Source: Spirometra erinaceieuropaei
Lineage: Eukaryota; Platyhelminthes; Cestoda; Diphyllobothriidea; Diphyllobothriidae
Assembly (NCBI GenBank): GCA_902702965.1
Contig: CACRXP010000226.1
Coordinates: 803,041 to 867,040, forward strand
Direction of reading: 5' to 3'
DNA length: 64,000 bases
The notes under the pieces are model-generated. The model ran no database searches and was not told where the DNA came from. It saw only the letters and a program-made list of their open reading frames with translations. Shown one piece after another: positions 55,785 through 64,000 of this stretch; position 1 is the stretch's first letter; each line of letters begins with the position of its first letter. The position numbers were made by a program, and so were the translations under genes.

Positions 55785-56370
55785 GAAGGTCTGAAGGCTT
55801 GTGCTGCACCAGTATCAGCAAACTATGGCCCTCGCAGCCTGGTATGCGCTGGCAGTTCCCTGACACCTGGTTACCTGCCGGTAGATGCGCTTGCACTCCC
55901 ACCGGGTGCCCAGTTCGTGAGCATGGCTGTCCAGTCATCCTCACCGTCGTCCTTCTGACCCTTGTTGGGGTGTTGTTGTTATTGGTGAAAAATCCTAATC
56001 ATAACCATAAACGAAGGGCTGGATTAATATACGGGATTGATAAAATATATGGGTTTCTTGATAATCTTTCCAGGTGCCTTCGGCCGGAGCATCCGAAATT
56101 CAAGCCTGAACGCAGTGGATCATTGGGAGTTTAGCTAGAATATATTGGTGAGTGTCACTTTCATTGATGCGTTATGGCACTCCCGCCTGGTCGAAAGGTC
56201 TGAAAGCGTGTACTATGCCCATATCAGCAAACCATGGCCCTAACAGCCTGGTATGCACTGGCAGTTCCCTGACACCTGGTTACCTGCCGGTAGATGCGCT
56301 TGCGCTCCCGCCGGGTACACAGTTCATGAGCATGGCTGTCCGGTCCTCATCCTCGTCCTTCTGACCCCTG
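55785..56370 (+). repeat. R4 repeat, two direct copies
   Basis: The stretch around GGTATGC-CTGGCAGTTCCCTGACACCTGG and TACCTGCCGGTAGATGCGCTTGC occurs at 55839-55893 and again at 56251-56305, 412 bp apart. A minus-strand relative lies at 51.69-51.83 kb. Frames over both copies give near-identical peptides and are repeat sequence. Confidence 0.75.
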
Positions 56371-56545
56371 ACTCTGTCTTGACACCGGGTCCAGGTGGGA
56401 AGTGGGGAGGAGAGAGTGCGGTAGATGCTGCGCAAGTCTATATCCACTATAAACCATTTTACACCCAAGTCACCGTATCTGCCTCAGCCTTCATTAGAGC
56501 ACACGGTGGACATCTTCGTCAACGACAGTCGAACTGTCATATGAA
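56371..56545 (+). repeat. R3 module after R4
   Basis: GACTCTGTCTTGACACCGGG, GAGAGTGCGGTAGATGCTGC, GCACACGGTGGACATC and CGACAGTCGAACTGTC follow the R3 order. It joins R4 directly, as at 51.6 kb. Confidence 0.65.
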
Positions 56546-57029
56546 GGAGTAGTTGCTCAAATGTCAGCCCGCCTCTCCTAACGTGCATGCAGAAGGCAGA
56601 CAAATAAGTAGGCACTGATGAGGCCAAGGTCTGATATGGTACCGATTACGCAACCTGATAAGGGGTGTCTGCTCGTCACGATACGGGTTACCACACAGTG
56701 ATAACGGACGGTCCCTGCAAAGGACCTGCGTTGAGGACAATCCGGTGGTCATTGACGCAATTTTTGAAAAATTTTACGAACTCAAATTACAGCTGTTAGT
56801 TAAAAAGCCCGGATACATGTTTCGCCGAAGTTTCTGCTGCGCATCATGCAGCTGCGAGCGGTTCGGCTCCTCCGCGGGTCCTCCTGCGTTCTCCATGAGC
56901 TTGCAGTTATGTCGACTGCAGCGAATAAGCGAGGTAGTGATTTCAGGAACTATTAAGTGCAGGGCATGGAGTTAAGTGTCCGGAGACATGACTTTTCAGG
57001 GTCAGACCCGAAATGCCACCGGACATTTG
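56546..57029. other. No gene recognised
   Basis: Nothing supportable. Confidence 0.3.
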
Positions 57030-57215
57030 ATTCGTGAGACGACAGTCCGACCGTCGTGACCGACGATGTCCACCTTGTTTTGCAATGGAGGTTGAGAGCA
57101 GGCACGGCGCCTTGCGCGTGATTTCTTTTACAGTGATAGTAGACCTACGCAGCATCTACCGCACTCTCCAATGTTCCCACACCTGTGCCTGCTGCCAAAA
57201 CATAGTCAGGAAGAC
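57030..57215 (-). repeat. R3 repeat fragment
   Basis: CGACAGTCCGACCGTCGTGA, CGATGTCCACC, GCGCGTGATT and CGCAGCATCTACCGCACTCTCC in minus-strand R3 order. Confidence 0.55.
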
Positions 57216-57506
57216 TATTCCAAGGCCCAAGCCACTGTTCGTGCTGGTCAGTTGACAGGTGTGGGGAATTGGCGCTGTGACTGACAGAGTTAGAGAACCC
57301 GTCTGCGCGTGCCGCATACACGACCTGCCTCTCCAAAAATGAGCACCAGGGTGTCGCACACAAGGGGATAGAACGCTCACATCCCACATCCAGCAGAGGA
57401 GTTACGCGGAGAAAGGAGCCGAAAAGCACACTTCCCACTTAAGTGAGAGGTCTCGGTAGTGTGGGATTTTGGGGGTGTATGCGTGATGCACGACAGATAG
57501 GACATA
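57216..57506. other. No gene recognised
   Basis: Nothing supportable. Confidence 0.3.
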
Positions 57507-58400
57507 CAGTAAGTGGACAAACTCAGGAAATGTCAGTCGAAATTCCGAAATGCGTTTTCGTTTCGAAAAGATTAATTAAGTAGGGTTGTAAAAATAGTCA
57601 GCCTGCAGCATAATTCTATGATTTTTCAGTTACCTCAGGATGCCGGCTTTCAAATGAACTTCCTTCCGGCTGCATGAAAAAACAACACTCTGTGAAAATA
57701 ATTACTTAACTAGGATGAATTTTTCTAATTGATTTTCGATGCCCCTAAAAGTCAAATTATCTTTCGTGGGAAACATGCATAAAATACTCATTCTTTTGCA
57801 TATTCAGTAGATAATTACGCCTTCTCCTAATTTTAAACTCGAAGGAGGGACATAATTCGATTCAAAAAAGTTTCTAATTGGGGGACTTTTAAATAGTGTG
57901 AAATGGGCGTTCATAAATCCTCATATCTCTGCATTTGCCAATGTGGCTTGCAAAGTTAACAATATGCATCAAATCTACTGTTCAGTTTTATAAATCCTAT
58001 ATGGTCCCCTTTTAGTACCGTAGAGAAATGTGTGCTTTTCCGTACGCGGAAAATATACGGTTTGTAGATTGGAAACCCTGAATCCAAGTGTAAAGGTAGA
58101 GCGGGTGCAAAATTATTCGGGAATTGGAAAAGATTTGAAGACCGAATTATACCCTTCCTTCGAGTATAAGATTGGAAGAAGACGCAATTGTCCACCAAAT
58201 GAGCAGAAAACTGAGTATTTTTATGCATGTTTCCCATGAAATATAATGGGACTTTTAGGGGCATCGAAAATCAGTGAGAAAAATTCATGCTACTTAAGTA
58301 GTCATTCTTTGCAAAGTGTAGTTTTTGCATGCAGCCGGAAGAAAGTTCATTCGAAAGCCCGCACCCTGAGGTAGCTAAATTATTACTGAACAGTGCTGCA
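57507..58400. mobile_element. Foldback TIR element, copy 4 (right terminus lost)
   Basis: Left end CAGTAAGTGGACAAACTCAG follows TA at 57505. The inner left arm (CAGTCGAAATTCCGAAATGC, CCTCAGGATGCCGGCTTTC) is inverted at 58330-58370 (GAAAGCCCGCACCCTGAGG). The centre is likewise palindromic (TCTTCTC/TCTTCTTCC-type blocks around 57.83 and 58.17 kb). The right arm breaks off near 58400, before the terminal ~120 bp. Confidence 0.7.
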
Positions 58401-58765
58401 GCAGAGTGGACAATTTTGCACTTTAGTTGCAAAGATTAAGTTGGAAAGAAGAGATTAGGCTACTCCATCCGACCAGACAAATTGAGTCTGCTGGCCAACT
58501 GGACGCTCCACCTCCATCTCGGCTGAACTGGGTGTGGCACCCGCGAGCACCGCATTTGGATTGCATGCCATGGAAGGGGCATGCAGGTGGGGGGGGGGAC
58601 GATCTATCACAGTCTGGTACTCTGTTTATCCCAATCGTCGGAGGCTCCTTGGGCCACGAGTTAGCAGTCATCGAACCAAGGCGTAAAGATTTGAGGTCCA
58701 GATATCTTATTGTGTTCATACTTTCCCGGAGAAGACGAAGAAGAAGAGAAGGCGAGTTCATGGAC
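58401..58765. other. No gene; poly-G run
   Basis: G-run at 58590-58599; otherwise nothing. Confidence 0.3.
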
Positions 58766-58816
58766 ACAATTATACTCGCGCTGCTGTTTCGGATACTTCA
58801 TCTTTACCATCATTAG
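58766..58816 (-). ncRNA. Decayed hammerhead-like motif downstream of PLE (J)
   Basis: Minus strand: CTAATGA (58816-58810; G5 to A), extra T, GGTA...TATCC, GAAAC. It lies ~330 bp after the PLE endonuclease frame, the expected place for the 3' UTR hammerhead. Low-confidence remnant. Confidence 0.35.
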
Positions 58817-59129
58817 AGTGGTGTAGTTATTGTTTCTGTGGTGATGATTTGTCCGACCTTGCCATCTGCCTTATACTATAGCCGTAGTCGACACACTAAT
58901 TCTCAACTGCCTGTTTGCCGTTGACTAGCTGTGACCTCCCCTAGGTTGACCGTAGGCTACCTCGCGTGATCTTAGTGCCCTTTGGAGCCGGCGTAGTTGT
59001 AGTTAAGCCAGAGTGCCAAAAGGCCTCCTCCACGTCAGTCGGCGGACTGATCAGTCGCCGCCGTTTCGCGCGAGTTGCTCTCGGCCTCGCGGGAACATGG
59101 GCGGGCAGTGTTCGATGTCGGTCACGTGA

Positions 59130-59930
59130 CCTCCGGCCGCCACCCTTTCTTTTTTGCCAAGGGGTTTGCCCGTTTCACCAACATACCTTGTGCCACAATC
59201 TCGGCATGGTATGCTGTAGACCACTGCTGGTTGTTCTGTTACTGGAATCAGGTCTTTTGGCCTCATGATTTGCTGTCTGATTGTGCAATCTGGTTTATGA
59301 GCCAAGCCAATCCCAAAAGGTTTTAGGATTTCTGCAGTCGCCTCTGAAACATACTTCTCGTAAGGGATTGTGAGCTAGAACCTCGGACTTTCCTCGCTCG
59401 AACGCTCAAAATAAGGCTTCCTGAGGCAGTTTCATACGAAGGAATTCAGATAACCGTTGGTGGTAAATATGGAGTGTAGGCACTCCATCTCCTCCTTAAT
59501 TCTACTGTCGTCGCTAAAGTGTGTTTAAACACGTTGGAAGGGGGTTCTGATACGACTACGTTCGTGAAAACAGGGTGGTTGCTTCTGTAGTGAAAGCTAC
59601 ATTTAATGTTAATTGCCTTACGGCACTCGCTATCGTAAAAAAATGTGTCCGGGGCACCGCCCACCGTTCGGCGGCTACCATGCGCCCCAGAATCATGAAG
59701 ATGAAGAACCAGCTGCACGCAAGTGAGTAATCGGGTGTACTTTATCAGATTTCGTACTAAAACTGTCCTGGCCATTATACTGGTCAACCAGGACAACGCC
59801 TCAATTTGCGAATAATCGAGCACGAAAGCCCATTGCGGAGAGACAACCCGCTCTCTCAAGTCACCATTCACACGCTGGAGGGAGGCCATCAGTTCGATTT
59901 CGCCAGCACGCGGATACTGGCGTAGGAACA
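59130..59930 (-). pseudogene. Penelope-like element: RT end plus GIY-YIG start
   Basis: Minus strand, in shifting frames: SNHPVF (about 59570), DDSRIKEEMECLHSIFTTNG and YLNSFV (about 59520-59440), LTIPYEKYVSEATAEILKPF with GIGLAHKP. The frame then reads MRPKDLIPVTEQPAVVYSIP and CRDCGTRYVGETGKPLGKK (59270-59150). VVYSIPC...RYVGETG is the GIY-YIG core start of PLEs. After GKK the sequence leaves the family, so the rest of the endonuclease is missing or replaced. The upstream half has stops and frameshifts. Confidence 0.75.
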
Positions 59931-60149
59931 ATTGGAGGCGTGCGTGTCAGACACCAACTCCAGCAGTATCGACTCACCCCCTGTTATCACGCGCTACGCC
60001 CACGCAGCCAGGTACCCCTTTTTGCATCTGACGTGGGCAGGCAGCTCACTAAGAGTGCAACAGGCTCAGACACGGTCGTTACCGCCCATCAGTAAGTTAT
60101 AAGCCTTATGAAGTGAGGTGTATAAGCACGCAAATTAGGCTCACATCGC
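59931..60149. other. No gene recognised
   Basis: Nothing supportable. Confidence 0.3.
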
Positions 60150-60285
60150 CGCCAAGGACAAACGCCGTCGCCCGCCCTGAGACCATCCTGGGCCAGGAGG
60201 CGCGAACCAGACCTGTTCAGGGATTCATCGCCCACCCCCACTCCCAGGGTACGGATGTATAAATATTCATGCTTCACACGCCAAC

Positions 60286-60329
60286 AGTCTCTGAGGATGA
60301 ACTCCTGTTCGAGTTCGAAAGATCAGGCT
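60286..60329 (+). ncRNA. Hammerhead ribozyme, PLE type, full consensus (C)
   Basis: Helix I AGTCT/AGGCT (60286-60290 with 60325-60329, one G-U pair), core CTGAGGA (60291-60297), one extra T, perfect helix II GAACTC/GAGTTC with 6-nt loop (60299-60316), GAAA (60317-60320), then G-A-U and C17 at 60324. Helix III is only one or two pairs, as in the other PLE-linked copies. The sequence resembles motif B at 7.05 kb. The preceding ~130 bp is PLE-type 3' UTR by analogy. Confidence 0.75.
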
Positions 60330-61479
60330 AAAAAACTACCGTCCCAGTGATTGCGCCTTTTGTCTTCTTTCCAACAAGGACATGAGATGTGCATATTCTC
60401 TCCTGATTTATGCTCGAAATAGAGGTTCACGGGAAACTCCCTTTCCCTGAAGTCCTCCTGCAGCGAACGACGGATGGGACATTTCCACATCAGCTTACCG
60501 CATAAAAAATTATGCAAGATTTTTCCTACATTACAAGAGCAATCGCCTGTTGCTAACAAACGGGGTGCTCTTATCAGCGTACTAAATCGAACAAAAACAC
60601 TGCTCAGACAGCAATAGTTACTAAATAGAAGTTAAATATTTGTTCCGACTCTTTTCCCAAAATGGGTATCCTAGAGATTTGTGCAACGCTGCGTGAGACA
60701 ACAGGAATTAGAAAAAAAGACAAGAAGCTAGATTCTTCCGATCAAGCGCCCGAACCGAAAACCTGGGGAACACTTCCGGGCATTAAAAACTTGCATGAAC
60801 TCATTAAATGACGCCTGAATAAATATCAAATACGAGGGACGCACAAACCGGAGACCACATTACGCAACCAGCTTGTATGCCTTGAGAATAGGGTTACCTA
60901 TTTAGATAAGATAAGAAAAGGGTCGTATACAAGACTCCACGTGTGAAACTTGCGATGCAGTGTACAGTGGCTAAACTGAAATTTCGGTCTCTACACGCAT
61001 ACACGAATATCATCTGGCCATAAAGAGGTCAGGCCACTTATCAGAAGTCGCCATGTATACACTGGAAGCTGGCCATAAATCGGTTTGGAACAGAACTTGC
61101 ATTGTTCGCGTCTGTCCACCTAAAAAGGCCGTGAATTTTCGGAGGCCGCACATTGCGATAGTTTATACATTGATCGACACATTGAGCTAGACGCCGTGTA
61201 CAACAATTCCGGGGAAAATTGGAAGAGGCGATAGCCAATTCGCACGAGATGTCAAACCACAGCTATGACTCACCGGCAGGAATAAAAGGCAACATCGATT
61301 TTGAGACAATTTTAAAAAGTTTGGCTGTTTTACGCATTTGCCACACGTCTAAAGGCGGTTTGGGAAGCAGTTTAGAAAATCTACGGAGTACAGTTTGTTA
61401 CACTTCCCAAAGGACTTATTATTTTCAAATTAAACTTCTTGGGATGTCCAGATTTCAATATATGTATTTCTATACTGGC
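60330..61479. other. No gene recognised
   Basis: Nothing supportable. Confidence 0.35.
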
Positions 61480-61668
61480 AGAATAACGTTTCCGACAAAG
61501 ACAATAGAGACTGGAATGACCATTTCTGGCCTATTAGCTGTCGGGAGCCAACCATACCCAATCCCGAGGTTTGTAAAACCCGAGGCTCGGACCTGTGACC
61601 TGTTGGTTAGGAGTTCAACGCAGAAAATAATGAGCCACGGTCTCGTTGTCCTGTCGGTTGCGACCGAA
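61480..61668 (-). repeat. SINE1 copy with tRNA-like head, minus strand
   Basis: Minus strand: CGACAGGACAACGAGACCGT, GGCTCATTATTTTCTGCG, B-box-like GGTCCGAGCC, then the SINE1 body to GGAAACGTTATTCTGCC. The head matches the start of the 20792 copy, which helps fix the SINE 5' end. Confidence 0.75.
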
Positions 61669-61669
61669 C

Positions 61670-61860
61670 ATGGCCGGGTATAGCTGGCTGATGTCGGCTA
61701 ATAAGTTAGAAATTGTCATTCAGTCTCCCCTGTCATTGTTGGTAATGTTATTCTGCCTATATAATGCTCCGCTGTGCGGATGCTGGCGGAACTTAGGAGT
61801 GTGAGAGCCTAAGGAACAGAGGGACGAGTGAATTCCATAACGCGATCGTTGAGCGTCCCT
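61670..61860 (+). repeat. SINE1 body and tail, plus strand
   Basis: GGGTATAGCTGGCTGATGTC, AATAAGTTAGAAATTGTCATT, GTAATGTTATTCTGCCTATA, GGGACGAGTGAATTCC and GATCGTTGAGCGTCCCTC. It is head-to-head with the preceding minus copy, the same arrangement as at 7.6-8.0 kb but more diverged. Confidence 0.7.
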
Positions 61861-63009
61861 CTATCATTGTATATCTAAATGTATTGACATATATTTTAGA
61901 ATCACATTCGTTATAAGTGGAAAATATAAGACTTCATCGGGTAAATTTTCGGTGCTGGTTCCCCAGGCAATTAACATTTCTAGCCTACTTAAAAATCATT
62001 TTTTCAGTAATCATGCCAATAAGCGGCCTCTGTAGACGCCACTTTGCATCGATTGGTTCTCTCGTATTTTTGTACATCGCATCCAACGCAGTATGCCAAC
62101 TGATGCATAATTCATCTGAGTGCATGACTTCGAAAAACTCTCGGTTTTTTTATAGGGTAGACGCGGACAATGCGAGTTTTGTCCTAGGCAAATATGTGCT
62201 CGGTATCTAGAATACGAATGGCCCCAATGGTGGACACTTCATTGGTTCAATTATCGTAGAACAGGACAATGGGGATTCAATAGGCGTATTTGTTTGCTTT
62301 TGAGGAATTCGTAAGTTGGAATTAGTACCTCAGACAACATTGCCGACAAACTGAGTCCTTACGATCCATTCATTTGTGGAGATATGTTAGTTATACCGAG
62401 CAGATAACGAGAAGAGGAAATCTTTAACTTTACTGCTAACGTTCAGTGAATTAGGTCAACAAACAGCGCTAACCGAGTTTGTCAGGGGTGCAATTGGAAA
62501 TGACCTTGGTTTTCGTGAATTTAACTGTTATATCAATAAACTCAACAACCTCAGTGTGCTGATAGACATCACAAGGTGACATAGAGCATGGGCATGGGGC
62601 ATTCCCTGCTAGATCGATTTGGCTAAGCTTGGACCCAAAAGTACTATTTTGAACATAAAACTGGAAACGAGATTCCACTGGGCAGGCAGGAGGATGCGGC
62701 CCATGCCGTAAAAATCAGGCAGCACTGGGAATGCAATGCTGAGATCAGCAAGTAAGCCCCACTGCCTACTAAATGTTATTTAAGTAGGCCGGACTCGAGG
62801 AGACACAAACGCCACAGTCATGACGGTCGCCAATCGTAAATCGCGACCGATGGAAGAACGACCGAGCAACGCCAACACGGATGCCCTACTGTCAGTCAAC
62901 GAACGTTGTCAACTTTACTAAAGACAAATAAATAAGCTTACCAATCTGAACCGATTGATAGTGTGACATCATAACTTTCTATGGATCAGTCCTACGGTCA
63001 GAAGATCAG
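61861..63009. other. No gene recognised
   Basis: Nothing supportable. Confidence 0.35.
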
Positions 63010-63815
63010 AGAGCGAGTATGGCCTGCAGTTTTGCCGCAAGTTGGGGTCGGGCAGAATCGTCAAGAAGCGGTCATCGGTTGGCTGCTACTGTTGTCTGGC
63101 GGAACGCAGTTAATCCGGGTAAATTCAGTCAAGTTGGATGCCAGTCAGTTGGGACAGCCGCCAACTGCGGTGAGGCGACTAGCGCGGTTGAAAGGAGCAG
63201 AATGTGCAGACCCAGAGCATGCAAATTTCGCAGCAAGCACTCCACCATGGGCACCGGAGAAGTAGGCGGAAGTGCACATTCGGCTAGCTGGGGATTTTGT
63301 GTGTGCGTTTGTGTGTGTTTTGCCGCCAAATGGGCAACGTGATAGATGTGCTGGACCAACAGGGGCCATATTGGACTATTACAGGCGTTATCGGAGTTGT
63401 TCACCATAACAAATGCCAAAATTTTGGGGTGCGGTGGCAGACCCGGTTGCCGGCGTACGTCGCGCACACTGGGACCCTGCCACCGCCCCCCCGTTGTTGT
63501 TGTTAATCAAACACCTGATTATTTGTTGTGTAGACCAGGGGGTGTGAAGTGGAACGTCAATGTGCGGGCTCGACCGTGCCATCCGCCCGCGCCCGCGCCC
63601 TCCCCCATCTCCAGTCTTCTTGACTCTGTCTTGACACCGGAACCAGGTGGGGGAGGAGGAGAGAGTGTGGTAGATGCTGTGCAAGTCTAATATCACAATA
63701 AAATAAATTTCTGCACAAGTCACCGTCCTTGCTCCCATTCTGCTGTGGGGCATACGGGGTGACATCGTCGGTAACGACGGTCGAACTGTCGTGCGTGTGC
63801 GTGTGTGTGTGTTAG
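63010..63815 (+). repeat. R3 dispersed repeat, longest copy
   Basis: (GT)n-rich start near 63297-63319, then CATAACAAATGCCA, GGTGCGGTGGCAGACCCGG, C-run with TTGTTGTTGTT, CTTGACTCTGTCTTGACACC, GAGAGTGTGGTAGATGCTGTG, GACGGTCGAACTGTCGTG and a closing (GT)n at 63790-63811. This copy shows the unit is bounded by GT-rich tracts. 63020-63290 is an extra 5' part seen elsewhere only weakly. Confidence 0.7.
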
Positions 63816-64000
63816 GAGTCCTTGTTAAGGATGCAATGTGAGTTTGCCCACTTGTTTCATGCATCACTGCATGGCGCATTGCCCCGAGTCAAGCTTTTAC
63901 TGCTGCAGAACCTAAAAAATCTTATCTGGACGACTTTACTTTATCCTCATTGGAAAATTCCTAGTGAGGTTTTCATATTTGTCCGAAATCCTCTATCGAG
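63816..64000. other. No recognised feature at right edge
   Basis: Nothing supportable. Confidence 0.3.

Noticed and set aside
1..64000. CRISPR arrays, rRNA genes, riboswitches or operons
   Set aside because: No regularly spaced repeats with unique spacers, no rRNA-like sequence and no bacterial gene arrangement were seen.

Overview
The window reads as a repeat-rich stretch of a metazoan nuclear genome, most likely a flatworm and probably a tapeworm of the diphyllobothriid type. The reasons are GT-AG split exons with long introns, no bacterial gene organisation, CR1/Jockey-like LINEs, GIY-YIG Penelope-like elements (PLEs), RTE-like fragments, tRNA-headed SINEs and Tc1/mariner-type DNA elements. 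The genus is my recollection of repeat families and is not shown by the sequence.

Only one host gene can be argued for. It lies on the minus strand as four candidate exons between 26.9 kb and 15.15 kb and encodes a Ser/Pro-rich, coiled-coil, acidic protein that I do not recognise. Everything else recognisable is mobile DNA or its debris.

Layout. 0-4.1 kb: the 5' part of a LINE with an open ORF1 running off the left edge, a long imperfect palindrome, and a LINE reverse transcriptase (RT) in one frame broken by three nonsense codons. 5-8 kb: two PLE 3' ends, a ~0.94 kb foldback element and a head-to-head SINE pair. 10-12 kb: a second foldback copy next to a decayed Tc1/mariner transposase. 13-27 kb: the exons, interspersed with SINEs, a modular GC-rich repeat (called R3 here), an RTE fragment and hammerhead motifs. 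32-41 kb: a cluster of LINE copies in both orientations, one of which lost its RT core by internal deletion. 43-46 kb: a LINE RT of another family and a PLE fragment. 48.5-53.9 kb: degenerate CCCTAA repeats, a solo hammerhead unit, tandem R3 units and a complete foldback element with TA-flanked TIRs. 55-64 kb: PLE RT and endonuclease fragments, R3/R4 repeats, another foldback copy, a consensus hammerhead and another inverted SINE pair.

The main observation is a population of hammerhead-ribozyme motifs (C-U-G-A-N-G-A, helix II, G-A-A-A, U-H). At least twelve loci are seen. One group belongs to PLE 3' ends; another has a long helix III. Four loci keep the whole core consensus (17.27, 35.04, 49.05 and 60.29 kb). 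Two copies are solo units of only 91 and 94 nt, each between its own perfect 13- or 12-bp direct repeat. This suggests that the ribozyme-bearing 3' end alone is mobilised as a very small element.
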